A stretch of DNA of 64,000 nt from Paenalcaligenes sp021793095 (GTDB lineage Bacteria > Pseudomonadota > Gammaproteobacteria > Burkholderiales > Burkholderiaceae_B). Made by a program: the position numbers and the translations under genes. This document shows positions 1-8,226 of the stretch, in pieces; positions within the stretch are counted from its first letter, which is position 1, and every line of letters starts with the position of its first letter. The notes beneath the pieces are model-generated. The model saw nothing but the letters and a program-made list of their open reading frames with translations, was not told the DNA's origin and ran no database searches. Location: contig DAHVQS010000002.1 of assembly GCA_027317645.1 (NCBI GenBank), positions 40,847 through 104,846 of the forward strand. Direction: 5' to 3'.

Positions 1-46
1 TGCCCCCCATTAATTTTGGTCACCACTAAATAATAATTAAAACCAC

Positions 47-75
47 AAAAGGAAGTGCAATGCGCTTCCTTTTTT
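47..75. terminator. Bidirectional intrinsic terminator
   Basis: An 8-bp stem (GGAAGTGC with GCGCTTCC, one G-U pair) closes a 3-nt loop and is flanked by four A on the left and six T on the right. It lies downstream of the minus-strand recombinase gene and could also end a gene entering from left of the window. Confidence 0.75.
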
Positions 76-100
76 AATGCTAAGAATAACTAAAAATAAC

Positions 101-134
101 CTACTAAACGGAAAGTCCTACTAAACGGAAAGTC
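101..134. repeat. Perfect 17-bp tandem duplication
   Basis: The 17-mer CTACTAAACGGAAAGTC occurs twice head to tail with no spacer (101-117 and 118-134), ending 11 bp beyond the stop codon of the tyrosine recombinase. Only two copies are present, so this is not a CRISPR. It may be a replication-slippage duplication or a recombinase-related site. The sequence does not decide between these. Confidence 0.8.
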
Positions 135-145
135 GCCGAGGTTTA

Positions 146-1462
146 TCAAATCTGCGCCTGATCCATTGGCCAGCCAATACTGTGTTTTTGCTCGGTGTGT
201 CGGTGCCTTTCTCTTTCTGCGGTATGGAGATAGCGGTTGGTCGTTTGCAGCGAGCGATGGCCCAAGGTGTCCCGTACGTGCAATATATCAATATCATTTT
301 CCACCATATGTGTACCGGCAGTATGCCGTAACCAATGTGGTGAAACACGCGTCAATAGCTGAGCATCACTCTCATGCTCGGGGCCTATTTGACGCAAGCG
401 ATCGGCGGTGCGTCGACAAAGCGTTTTGACTAAACGGTGAATAGTGGCACGCGTTAAAGGGCGCAGCTGAGCTGGATTGACTCCATTTTGGGGTGACTCT
501 GTGGCGCCAAGACTGGCGTGTTGGGGGGGTGCCTCTGGATGGATGCCCCCATCATTCAAAGCCATGACCAAAGGGTAGGGCTCATGAGGCTGTGGCGTAG
601 AAGGCAGGCCGAGACTCATCCTATACACTGCCAGCTCGCGCATCAGTTCAGCGGTGACTGGGACAGTGCGCTGCCGTTCGCCTTTACCGGTGATATATAA
701 CCACCACTGAGGGCGGCCGGCCGCATCAAAATCACTGCGAAAATCCCCCATAGTATGCGTGCAGAGCTCGGAGACCCTTAAACCTGTTGCATAAAAAAGA
801 GAAAATAACCAACGAAATCGATGATATTCAGTTTTTTTCCTGCTCGTGTCCCTGGGTAGCTGATCAATGGTGATTAAAATTTGCTGCCATAGGTGCTGCG
901 GGATATATCGTTTGACAGTGCCCTGTGTGGATGTTTGCTGCCCCCACGGTTGGCGGAGCAAGGATAATGGGTTGGCATTGAGATAACGAGCTGCCACCAG
1001 CCACTGCATCAAGCTATTTAGAATGGTCAGGCTTTGCTGGATGCTGCTTTTAGAAAGGGGGCCTGCAAAAGGGCGCCATTGCGGGTGGCGGCGCGATAAA
1101 CGGCGGCCTCTGGGCATGATCCACTGTTCAGCGGGGTGGGGGGCTGCTAAAAAATTACGGTAAAGCAAAAAATCATCTTGTTTTAACTGAGCGAGACAGG
1201 AAATGCCCTGGTATTGCATCCATAAAAGTAGCCGCTCGGCCTCTTTTCTGTAGCTGTTGAATGTGTTGGGGCTCGGTAAGTATTGGGCCAACCAAGCTCG
1301 AACCGCATCTAAATCATTATTTGCATGAATGAGTGCACCAGTATGAGGCGCGTCAATGGGGCTGCCTCTAGCTGTATTTTGCGGGTGTTGAGTGGTTTGT
1401 GCCTGATACAGCGGCAAAGTCAGTGCAAACTCATCATTTCGATTTTGATCGTGTGGTGTCAT
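146..1462 (-). CDS. Tyrosine site-specific recombinase (phage-integrase family)
   Basis: Predicted DNA strand-exchange enzyme of 438 residues from ATG 1462; an in-frame TTG at 1474 would add four. The core-binding SAM-like domain covers about residues 50-170 and the catalytic domain about 185-415. The whole catalytic set is visible: Arg229 (GLRVSEL), Lys260 (TGKGERQ), His376 and Arg379 (HWLR), His402 (LGHRS) and nucleophile Tyr411 (NRYLH). About 45 extra residues (roughly 285-335) in the catalytic domain and the longer-than-XerC/D length set it apart from chromosome-dimer recombinases. It is divergent from a KfrA-like gene, with a palindromic control region between. A terminator and a tandem repeat follow its stop. 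No cargo or flanking attachment sites are seen, so it may be a fixed chromosomal recombinase and not part of a recent element. Confidence 0.88.
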   Translation of the reverse strand: MTPHDQNRNDEFALTLPLYQAQTTQHPQNTARGSPIDAPHTGALIHANNDLDAVRAWLAQYLPSPNTFNSYRKEAERLLLWMQYQGISCLAQLKQDDFLLYRNFLAAPHPAEQWIMPRGRRLSRRHPQWRPFAGPLSKSSIQQSLTILNSLMQWLVAARYLNANPLSLLRQPWGQQTSTQGTVKRYIPQHLWQQILITIDQLPRDTSRKKTEYHRFRWLFSLFYATGLRVSELCTHTMGDFRSDFDAAGRPQWWLYITGKGERQRTVPVTAELMRELAVYRMSLGLPSTPQPHEPYPLVMALNDGGIHPEAPPQHASLGATESPQNGVNPAQLRPLTRATIHRLVKTLCRRTADRLRQIGPEHESDAQLLTRVSPHWLRHTAGTHMVENDIDILHVRDTLGHRSLQTTNRYLHTAERERHRHTEQKHSIGWPMDQAQI

Positions 1463-1519
1463 GGTCGTTAGCAAGTTGCCTATGCCTATGGGTGATTTTA
1501 GGAATTAATTATATCCGAA

Positions 1520-1547
1520 ATTTGACATTATAGAAATAATGTCAAAT
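1520..1547. promoter_or_regulatory. Perfect 12-bp inverted repeat, probable operator
   Basis: ATTTGACATTAT and its exact reverse complement ATAATGTCAAAT are separated by four bases. The left arm contains a TTGACA-like -35 element for the rightward gene. It lies 93 bp upstream of the KfrA-like start and 57 bp upstream of the recombinase start. KfrA of RK2 represses its own promoter through a palindromic operator, so autoregulation by the neighbouring gene is the simplest inference. A second AT-rich palindrome, TTACGTAA, follows near 1571. Confidence 0.6.
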
Positions 1548-1640
1548 AGATACTCTATTTAGTTAGTTTTATTACGTAATACGTAGTAAAATAGATCACA
1601 TACATAGTTATTATGATTTTCACTCCTTCAGGAGAGGCTC

Positions 1641-2699
1641 ATGCCCACAAAATCCTCAAATAAATCGATAAATGGCAACGACTCACAAAGACAACGCGCT
1701 CAAGAGCCTAAATCCGAACAGCAATTATTGCTGCAAATAGAAAAATTACGCCGCCAACAACCAAATACGCTGCAGCTTTATGTCGATGTCGCTCGTTTAC
1801 TGTTTTTCGAGCATGAAATCGTGCCAACCACTAATCGCATGTATCAACTGGTCCGCCGCGGCAGCATGGGCACACCAGCTCAGGCATTAAGAATATTTTG
1901 GTCGCAGCTACGTGATGAATCGCAGATCCGTATGCAAAAAGCTGCATTGCCCGAGACAGTGCTGCACAGTGCAGAGCAACTTTTGGGCCAGCTCTGGGAT
2001 GAGGCCGTCGACCATGCTGAAAAGCAGGTACAAGAGGAAGGCCTGCAATGGCAAATACAAGTTCAAAAATGGATGCAGGATCTGGATGCAGCCCGGCAAG
2101 CCAATGAGCAGCTCAAGCAGGATCAGGCTGACTGCCTAGAGCAGTTGGCCACTCAAAAATCTGCTTTGCAGCAAAGCCAACAAGAGGCAAGTGATTGGCA
2201 AGAGCGCGCGCAGGCCTTAAATATAGAGTTGGCCGAAGCTTCTGCGCGGCATGATGAGCAACAGCGCCAATGGCGCTCTGAACGTAGCGCGTTACAGAAA
2301 CAAATTCACGACCTAGAGCAAGAGATACAGCGTACGGAAGAGCGGGCACAGGCTCATGAAAAAAGGGCGTTATTGGAAATTGAACATGCTCGACAGCAAG
2401 CCCGCGTACGTATCGATGAGCTCAGTCAGGACAAGCAACAATTGCAGCTACAAATTAGCGAAATCCAAGGGCAATACACCGCTCAGAGCCAGCAGTTGGC
2501 GCAGGCTGAGCAGCAACAACAGCAGTTGCAGCAGCAATGTCAGCAGGCCGAACAGACGTGTTATCAATTACGCGCCCAGTTACAGCAAACTGAACAGGAA
2601 CTACTGCGCTACCAGGGGCATATTCGTCGTTTAGAGCAACGCTGGCAGCGTTATCGTCAGCGCAAAGTCAGAGTGCAACGGGGGAAAAGAAAAGATTAG
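1641..2699 (+). CDS. KfrA-like DNA-binding coiled-coil protein
   Basis: 352 residues starting 7 bp after a clear AGGAGA ribosome binding site. The N-terminal part (about 40-120) resembles the KfrA_N helix-turn-helix domain, including the family signature around RRGSMGTPAQAL. From about residue 125 to 345 it is a nearly unbroken Gln/Glu/Arg-rich coiled coil, and it ends in a basic tail. KfrA proteins are plasmid-borne transcriptional autoregulators that form filament-like coiled coils. This copy sits on what looks like chromosome, paired divergently with a tyrosine recombinase, so a role as regulator or accessory architectural factor for the recombinase is inferred. The abundance of CAG/CAA codons reflects the coiled coil and not foreign origin. 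Confidence 0.72.
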   Translation: MPTKSSNKSINGNDSQRQRAQEPKSEQQLLLQIEKLRRQQPNTLQLYVDVARLLFFEHEIVPTTNRMYQLVRRGSMGTPAQALRIFWSQLRDESQIRMQKAALPETVLHSAEQLLGQLWDEAVDHAEKQVQEEGLQWQIQVQKWMQDLDAARQANEQLKQDQADCLEQLATQKSALQQSQQEASDWQERAQALNIELAEASARHDEQQRQWRSERSALQKQIHDLEQEIQRTEERAQAHEKRALLEIEHARQQARVRIDELSQDKQQLQLQISEIQGQYTAQSQQLAQAEQQQQQLQQQCQQAEQTCYQLRAQLQQTEQELLRYQGHIRRLEQRWQRYRQRKVRVQRGKRKD

Positions 2700-3066
2700 C
2701 TATATGCTAAGGATTTATTTGAGTTGGCGTTTTATTGAGTTTTAGTGCGCGCGTCATTGATGATTTTCCCGGGATGATAACCGTCTCGGGATTTAAATCT
2801 GAGTTTATGCTTTAATACCGTACTTTACATAATATATATTATGCGCATTAAGGTATTGAGTTGAACAGAGCTCTCGATCTAATTAAGCCAAACTTTCAAG
2901 CTTAAGCCAAGCTTCCAATTTTGGAATAGCATCTATTCTATTTGTCTCTGTACTTTTAAATATGGTTTATGTTTAATGTATGGAATGAACTTTCCGACAC
3001 GGCTTCAGTCTATAACAGCTGCACGCCGCCATGTCGTCAAGCAAGCAGTCATTAAGGTTTTTATTG
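2700..3066. other. Intergenic region with palindrome ahead of cybB
   Basis: No convincing gene. It contains a weak TCCCG/CGGGA hairpin near 2766-2792 that could end the KfrA-like transcript, closely spaced AAGCTT motifs near 2900, and a perfect GAATAG-cat-CTATTC palindrome at 2924-2938. The palindrome lies about 130 bp ahead of cybB and is a possible operator for the cybB-yceI-yceI cluster. Confidence 0.35.
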
Positions 3067-3588
3067 ATGAATTCTAAATACTCAAGATTAGCTGTGATCT
3101 TTCATTGGGTCATTGCGATGGCCATACTTGTGATGTTCCCTCTGGGTTTTTATATGGCTGATCTCCCATTGAGTCCGCGCAAATTGCAGCTTTATTCTTA
3201 CCACAAATGGATTGGCGTGAGCGTCTTTGCTCTCGTTTGGCTGCGGTTATTATGGCGTCGATTTAATCAGCCCCCAGCCTTACCTACGCACTATCCACAA
3301 CATATCGTCGTACTTTCAAAGCTGGGCCATGCCGGATTATATTTCTTCATGATTGTCGTACCCATTTCGGGTTGGTTAATGAGTTCTGCGTTAGGTTTTC
3401 AAACGGTTTGGCTTGGTGTGGTACCTTTGCCAGATTTGGTCGCCCGCGATAAAGAGCTTGCCGATGTTTTGATGAACGTGCATTTGTACTTAAACATTGC
3501 ATTTTTAGTATTAATTACTGGTCATGTTTTAGCAGCATTAAAGCACCATTTTATTGATAAAGATCCATTTTTAAATCGTATGTCCTAG
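3067..3588 (+). CDS. cybB: Cytochrome b561 family di-heme membrane protein
   Basis: About 173 residues with four transmembrane helices, matching CybB-type b561. Membrane His residues that can ligate two b-type hemes are visible in FHWVIAM (helix 1), YSYHKW (helix 2), LGHAGLY (helix 3) and GHVLAALKHH (helix 4). The family moves electrons between ubiquinol and periplasmic or superoxide-related acceptors. I chose ATG 3067 because AAGG lies 9 nt upstream; an in-frame ATG at 3031 would add 12 polar residues without a clear ribosome site. It is followed after 28 bp by two yceI genes, an arrangement common in proteobacteria, suggesting a joint role in isoprenoid quinone handling. Confidence 0.88.
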   Translation: MNSKYSRLAVIFHWVIAMAILVMFPLGFYMADLPLSPRKLQLYSYHKWIGVSVFALVWLRLLWRRFNQPPALPTHYPQHIVVLSKLGHAGLYFFMIVVPISGWLMSSALGFQTVWLGVVPLPDLVARDKELADVLMNVHLYLNIAFLVLITGHVLAALKHHFIDKDPFLNRMS

Positions 3589-3616
3589 GACGCACTTAGT
3601 TTTTATAAGGTTCAAA

Positions 3617-4174
3617 ATGAAACAAATAGCAGTTGCTGCACTTTTGGGTGCTGCGAGTACTTTAGCGACGGTGGCACAGGCCGACACTTATGAGATAGAC
3701 AGCGAAAATAGTATTGTTGAGTTCCAGTACAAACAGATGGGTGTCAACATGAAGGGTAATTTTGCTAATTTACAAGGCACGATTACCTTTGATCAGGAGG
3801 CTCCTGATGCGATGGGTGCTGTTATCGAGCTTCCTCTGGATACGGTGGATACGGGCACAGATGAGGCTGACGAAGAACTCATCAAACCTGAGTGGTTTGA
3901 TATGGCCAATCACCCCACTGCCACTTTTGAAACTTCTGCTGTCTCCCCTGCTGGAGATGATGACTATACGGTCAAGGGCGTGTTGCAGATTAAAGGGGAA
4001 ACTCAAGCACTCGAGTTCCCAGTCACTGTGCAGCAAGATGACGCAGGTCGCCTTGTTTTCGAAACCGAGTTTGAGATCGACCGGGGTGATTTTGATGTTG
4101 GATCAGGCAGCTGGTCAGACCCCTCTATCGTTTCTAACGAAGTTAAAGTCAAAGCTCATATTGTCAGTAAATAA
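3617..4174 (+). CDS. yceI: YceI family periplasmic lipid-binding protein (copy 1)
   Basis: 185 residues with a Sec signal peptide ending about residue 22 (AQADT). The rest is a YceI/lipocalin-like beta-barrel domain with the family features YEIDSENSIVEFQYK near the mature start and a conserved WFDMANHPTATFETS segment near residue 95. YceI-type proteins bind polyisoprenoids such as ubiquinone-8 in a hydrophobic pocket. It lies 28 bp after the b561 gene and 32 bp before a second yceI gene, so all three are probably cotranscribed. The mature part is strongly acidic, as expected for a periplasmic protein. Confidence 0.88.
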   Translation: MKQIAVAALLGAASTLATVAQADTYEIDSENSIVEFQYKQMGVNMKGNFANLQGTITFDQEAPDAMGAVIELPLDTVDTGTDEADEELIKPEWFDMANHPTATFETSAVSPAGDDDYTVKGVLQIKGETQALEFPVTVQQDDAGRLVFETEFEIDRGDFDVGSGSWSDPSIVSNEVKVKAHIVSK

Positions 4175-4206
4175 AAGCCATTATTTTTTCACTTAATAGG
4201 TAGTTT

Positions 4207-4809
4207 ATGTTTAATCACAAAAAAATCGTTTCAACTGCTTGTGCAGCAATCTTTGCCGCTACAGCCAGCGTAGCTGTCGCTGAGCCAGTCACTTACCAGG
4301 CTGATCCCACCCATACTTTTGCCCATTTTTCATATGATCATATGGGGCTGAGCCGTCAGAGTAGTTCCTTTGAAAATACCAGTGGCGTTTTGACTTTAGA
4401 TCTAGAAGAACAAACTGGTGATCTGCAAGTTGAAATCGATTTACGGTCAGTCAATACTGGGGCACAAATCTTTAATGACCACTTACAAGGTGAGGAGTTT
4501 TTCGATACTGAAAACCACCCCACCGCAACCTTTGAGTCAACCAAAATTATCTTTGATGGCGATGCACCTGTTGCCGTTGAAGGTGAATTGACCATCAAAG
4601 GTATCACCCAAGAGGTTACTTTTGAGTTGGACCATTATCAATATGTAGATGAGCACCCGATGCTTAAGCGCCCTGCCATCGGTGCAAATGCGACCACAAC
4701 GATCAAACGTACCGAGTTTGATATAGATAAATATGTTCCTGCAGTTTCTGACGAGGTCGTTATCTCGGTTTCTTTTGAGGGGATCGCCCAGGATAATGAT
4801 GAGGAATAA
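4207..4809 (+). CDS. YceI family periplasmic protein (copy 2)
   Basis: 200 residues with a signal peptide cleaved near residue 26 (VAVAEP) and one YceI domain (TYQADPTHTFAHFSYDHMG, then FFDTENHPTATFESTK). It is clearly diverged from the preceding copy, so this is an old paralogue pair and not a recent duplication. The conserved ENHPTATFES motif is shared. A strong intrinsic terminator follows 52 bp after the stop and closes the cybB-yceI-yceI unit. Confidence 0.87.
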   Translation: MFNHKKIVSTACAAIFAATASVAVAEPVTYQADPTHTFAHFSYDHMGLSRQSSSFENTSGVLTLDLEEQTGDLQVEIDLRSVNTGAQIFNDHLQGEEFFDTENHPTATFESTKIIFDGDAPVAVEGELTIKGITQEVTFELDHYQYVDEHPMLKRPAIGANATTTIKRTEFDIDKYVPAVSDEVVISVSFEGIAQDNDEE

Positions 4810-4861
4810 TTACAGTTACTAAAGACTTTGAGCCTCAGGCTTTAAGTCCTGGCCAGTAACT

Positions 4862-4890
4862 AAAAAGCTCCTGCACGCAGGAGCTTTTTT
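4862..4890. terminator. Intrinsic terminator after the yceI pair
   Basis: AAAAGCTCCTG pairs with CAGGAGCTTTT around a CACG loop and continues into a T tract. It also has an A tract on the left and so can serve the convergent arsC gene. Confidence 0.85.
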
Positions 4891-4923
4891 ATTTCCCTAA
4901 GAGGTTATTTATCTCATGAGGTA

Positions 4924-5268
4924 TTAAAGGATTTCCTCAACCAGCTCGGTTGGCCGGCAGAGTCTGGCCCCCTTGTCTGTCACCACAAAAGGCCGGTTCA
5001 TCAAGCGCGGATGCTGCGCGATGGCATCGAGCAACTCGTCATCACTCAATCCTTCATCCTTTAGCCCTAAATCTTGGTATTCTTTTTCATTGGTGCGCAT
5101 CGCTTCACGAACCTCAAGATTGGCTGCTTGAAATAGAGTGCGCAATTCTTGAACATTTAGAGGCGTTTTAAGATACTCAATAACAGTAGGCTCTATACCC
5201 CGCTCGCGCAGCAATGCCAACACTTCTCGGGATTTACTACAACGGGGATTGTGATAGATTTTAACCAT
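4924..5268 (-). CDS. arsC: Arsenate reductase, glutaredoxin-coupled ArsC/YfgD type
   Basis: 114 residues covering the thioredoxin-like ArsC fold. Visible motifs: catalytic Cys10 in HNPRCSKSRE, the EYLKTPL strand, RTNEKEY, and the conserved RPFVVTDKGARLCRP block near residues 92-106 with its cis-Pro and Arg residues. In R773-type ArsC these bind arsenate and the glutathione adduct. The length fits the short chromosomal YfgD-like subfamily, lacking the plasmid ArsC C-terminal tail. No arsR or arsB is adjacent, so arsenate reduction is inferred from family only; some YfgD-like proteins have unclear substrates. Confidence 0.85.
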   Translation of the reverse strand: MVKIYHNPRCSKSREVLALLRERGIEPTVIEYLKTPLNVQELRTLFQAANLEVREAMRTNEKEYQDLGLKDEGLSDDELLDAIAQHPRLMNRPFVVTDKGARLCRPTELVEEIL

Positions 5269-5348
5269 AAGATCTCACTTTTTATGTTAGTCTGATAGCT
5301 AGTATTGTAGTGAATAAACAAAAAAAATTAATCTATTTAGGAGCAAAA

Positions 5349-6047
5349 ATGATTGACGTATACTACTGGACCACACCCAACGGCCACAAAATAACCATGT
5401 TTTTAGAAGAGGCAGGTCTGGATTACGAAATAATCCCGATCAATATTGGTACGGGTGATCAATTCAAGCCAGAGTTTTTACAGATTTCCCCAAATAATAG
5501 AATTCCAGCCATCGTTGATCATGCCCCTGCTGATGGCGGCCAAGCCATCTCGGTATTTGAATCAGGCGCCATATTACAGTATTTAGCCGAAAAAACAGGC
5601 CAATTTCTACCCACCGAGCTACGAGCACGCGTCCAAGTCATGGAATGGGTGTTTTGGCAAATGGCCGGTTTAGGACCCATGGCAGGACAAAATCATCATT
5701 TCAACGTTTATGCCCCCGAGCCTATTCCCTACGCAATTGATCGCTATACGCGTGAAACTAGCCGCTTGTATGGCGTACTAAATAAGCGTTTAGAGGGTCG
5801 CGAGTTTATTGTCGATGAGTACTCCATTGCGGACATGGCTTGCTATCCATGGATAGTATCGCATGAGCGGCAAAAGCAAGATCTCAACCAGTTTCCCCAT
5901 TTAAAAGCTTGGTTTGAGCGTATTCAATCACGCCCTGGGACGCAACGTGCTTATGAAATTGCTGAAAAAATGAATACCGGGCCAAGCGTGAGTGACGAGC
6001 GTTCGCGAGCGATACTCTTTGGACAAGACGCCAGTTCGGTCAAATAA
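5349..6047 (+). CDS. yfcG: Nu-class glutathione S-transferase, YfcG-like
   Basis: 232 residues from ATG 5349, which has AGGAG 7 nt upstream; upstream in-frame ATG 5310 lacks this. The N-terminal thioredoxin-like domain carries the nu-class signature YYWTTPNGHKITMFLEE, where the Thr-Pro-Asn replaces the usual Tyr/Ser/Cys. The FESGAILQYLAEKTG segment binds the gamma-glutamyl part of glutathione. The helical C-terminal domain runs from about residue 90. YfcG enzymes have disulfide-bond reductase activity using two glutathiones. It starts 80 bp from divergent arsC and shares its promoter region; both are glutathione-linked, which may explain the pairing. Confidence 0.9.
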   Translation: MIDVYYWTTPNGHKITMFLEEAGLDYEIIPINIGTGDQFKPEFLQISPNNRIPAIVDHAPADGGQAISVFESGAILQYLAEKTGQFLPTELRARVQVMEWVFWQMAGLGPMAGQNHHFNVYAPEPIPYAIDRYTRETSRLYGVLNKRLEGREFIVDEYSIADMACYPWIVSHERQKQDLNQFPHLKAWFERIQSRPGTQRAYEIAEKMNTGPSVSDERSRAILFGQDASSVK

Positions 6048-6069
6048 TCAGCAAGGCAAAGGAATGCGA

Positions 6070-6861
6070 GTGAATACAAGTATAAAGACTTGGGTGACAG
6101 CGGGCTTAATCGGTTTACTTTCTGCCTGTGCAAGCACCAGCCAAGATATTTCGTTGATTCCGACCCAAACGGACGCAATTACCCAGAAAAAGGGTTCATT
6201 CACTCAGCCAGCCCAATGGTCAGGACATCAACCGGGCTGCGAGGGCAAATGCCCTTATATTGAGGTAAATTCCCTCGTCTTTCCCGGGCAGCGAGATTTA
6301 ACAAATCTCGTTGATGAGTCCTTGGCAGCGATGATCAGCGCTTTGGATGGCGATCGAATACAACCCAGCATCAGTGCTTTTGAAGAGTACTATTGGAAGA
6401 CTGCTGATCATTCTGACGAGGTGCAGTTAGCGGCTAAAACCATTTATAGAAACAAGGCGCTCACTGTGCTGGATTTAGGTGCTTGGCGTTACCACACAGG
6501 GGCAGCTCATGGCCTAGCGGCTACCCAATTTATTAATTGGAGCAACACCGATCGCAAAGTGCTGACGATTGAGGATATCGTGCGCCCTCGCAAATTAGAG
6601 CAATTTTACGCACTACAACAAAAAGCCCACCAACGTTGGGTAGATAAACTAGATTTGGCCCAAGATGATCCCGAGCAATTTGCTCGCTTATGGCCTTTTC
6701 AGCGTACCGAAAATATTGCCTTGACTGATGCGGGTGTATTAGTGAAATATGACCCCTACGCGATTGCGCCCTATGCTGCCGGGATGCCCCAGTTTTTAAT
6801 ACCTTATGATGAATTAAAGGGGGTTTTGCGTAATGATTACCTTCCTCGCCGTGATGAGTAA
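6070..6861 (+). CDS. DUF3298 (RsiV-like) outer-membrane or periplasmic lipoprotein
   Basis: About 263 residues. The N-terminus is a lipoprotein signal with lipobox LLSAC followed by AST. The C-terminal half contains the DUF3298/RsiV-like region (about 140-255) with GAWRYHTGAAHGLAATQF and the ending LIPYDEL. I prefer GTG 6070, which has AAAGGA 6 nt upstream; ATG 6064 overlaps that sequence and ATG 5992 overlaps the GST gene. DUF3298 domains in RsiV bind lysozyme, but distant family members in Gram-negative envelopes have no settled role. It begins 22 bp after the GST stop, so cotranscription is likely. A terminator follows. Confidence 0.72.
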   Translation: MNTSIKTWVTAGLIGLLSACASTSQDISLIPTQTDAITQKKGSFTQPAQWSGHQPGCEGKCPYIEVNSLVFPGQRDLTNLVDESLAAMISALDGDRIQPSISAFEEYYWKTADHSDEVQLAAKTIYRNKALTVLDLGAWRYHTGAAHGLAATQFINWSNTDRKVLTIEDIVRPRKLEQFYALQQKAHQRWVDKLDLAQDDPEQFARLWPFQRTENIALTDAGVLVKYDPYAIAPYAAGMPQFLIPYDELKGVLRNDYLPRRDE

Positions 6862-6875
6862 ATAAACACTAAATA

Positions 6876-6907
6876 AAAAAGCAGTGGGATTTTCCACTGC
6901 TTTTTTT
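6876..6907. terminator. Bidirectional intrinsic terminator
   Basis: GCAGTGG and CCACTGC enclose a 6-nt loop, with an A tract on one side and seven T on the other. It lies between the convergent DUF3298 and livK-like genes and can serve both. Confidence 0.88.
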
Positions 6908-6922
6908 GTGCTTGAGATGGCA

Positions 6923-8047
6923 TTAATCAGCTTCGAAAAGGCTCTTGCTGCCGTCGGTATGCCACTCGAATACATCAAATTGGAATTCGTTGAGATCCCC
7001 CTGCTCATTCCAGGAAAGCAGCCCAATGGGGGTATCTACCTCATTTTCATGCAACCACTCAGAGACCAAGATAGGGTCATCCTCACCGACTGCCTCGAGT
7101 GCAGTAGCAAGGGCTTTAGCGGCGGAAAATGCAGTTAATTGGAAGGCACCACCAGGGTCACGCCCTTTTTCTAGGAAAGCGTCAACGATGGCTTTATTAT
7201 CAGGCTCTTGGGTAAAGTCAGAAGGCAGCGTGACCAACATGCCCTCAACGGCATCGCCTGCAATGGCATTAATATCAGGGTTACCGGCACCCTCGGGACC
7301 CATAAAGGTAATATCTAGATCTTGCTCAGCGCCTTGGCGTAACAGCAAGCCCATTTCCGGATGATAGCCGCCATAGTATACAAACTCTGCGCCGGAGCTC
7401 TTGAGTTTGGTAATCACTGCAGAGTAATCAGTATCGCCAGCGTTGATGCCTTCAAACATGACCACATCAACATCGGCCTCATTAAGACGATCGCGCACGG
7501 CTTGAGCAATACCCTGGCCGTAGGACTGTTTGTCATGCAACACAGCCACCTTGTTAGGCCTAATTTCGTTAATGATGACCTCTGCAGCAGCGGGACCTTG
7601 TTGGTCATCACGGCCAATAGTGCGGAAAATAGTATCGTAGCCCTTTCCTTCGGTCACTGCGGGCGCCGTGGCTGAAGGTGAAATCATGATGATGCCCTCA
7701 TCATTGTAGATATCCGTGGCAGCGATGGTCGCCCCTGAGCAAACATGCCCGATGACATAGTTAATGCCGTCATTGACGATACGGTTTGCTACCACTGGGC
7801 CCTGTTTAGGCTCGCAAGCGTCATCAACCACAACGACCTCGATTTGCTTGCCCAGCACCCCACCTTGCTCATTGGTCAGTTCGACAAAGGTGTTAACCCC
7901 CTGCTGAACCATTTCCCCATATTGAGTCAATGGTCCGGTATAAGGACCAGCAATAGCAAAGGTAATGGTTTCGGCCTGGGCTGCCGACATGGATAGGCTC
8001 ATGCTCAGGCCCAAGGCGGCGGCAACGGGTGTCAGTATTTTTTTCAT
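6923..8047 (-). CDS. livK: Branched-chain amino acid ABC transporter substrate-binding protein (LivK/LivJ family)
   Basis: 374 residues with a Sec signal peptide ending near AQAETI (about residue 26) and the type I periplasmic binding fold. Typical LivJ/K landmarks include TITFAIAGPYTGPLTQYGEM at the mature start, the ligand-contact region VIGHVCSGATIAATDIYNDEG, and YYGGYHPEMGLLLRQG. Cys pair VVDDACEP/GHVCSG matches the disulfide of LivJ. It has a strong AGGAGG ribosome site. The permease and ATPase genes livHMGF are absent nearby, so this is an orphan binding protein that presumably feeds a transporter encoded elsewhere. The exact ligand cannot be read from the sequence. Confidence 0.87.
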   Translation of the reverse strand: MKKILTPVAAALGLSMSLSMSAAQAETITFAIAGPYTGPLTQYGEMVQQGVNTFVELTNEQGGVLGKQIEVVVVDDACEPKQGPVVANRIVNDGINYVIGHVCSGATIAATDIYNDEGIIMISPSATAPAVTEGKGYDTIFRTIGRDDQQGPAAAEVIINEIRPNKVAVLHDKQSYGQGIAQAVRDRLNEADVDVVMFEGINAGDTDYSAVITKLKSSGAEFVYYGGYHPEMGLLLRQGAEQDLDITFMGPEGAGNPDINAIAGDAVEGMLVTLPSDFTQEPDNKAIVDAFLEKGRDPGGAFQLTAFSAAKALATALEAVGEDDPILVSEWLHENEVDTPIGLLSWNEQGDLNEFQFDVFEWHTDGSKSLFEAD

Positions 8048-8183
8048 TTTATCCTCCTCGAATGATGAGGCAACGCCATCATCTTAGGTTTTGTTACATA
8101 AAGGTTAGATTAAACTGCGTTAATTAATTTTAATATTGATGCTGATGAGCCACTGGTAAGTGACAGGTGGAGTTTGGGCACAC

Positions 8184-8220
8184 AAAAACCCCCATCACAA
8201 AATCAATTGTAATGGGGGTA
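8184..8220 (-). terminator. Intrinsic terminator of dps
   Basis: ACCCCCAT pairs with ATGGGGGT, with an internal ACAA/TTGT extension after one mismatch. Five A on the plus strand at the left give the U tract for minus-strand transcription ending dps. Confidence 0.8.
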
Positions 8221-8226
8221 TATATT

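Noticed and set aside
101..134. CRISPR array
   Set aside because: Only two 17-bp units with no spacers and no cas genes.
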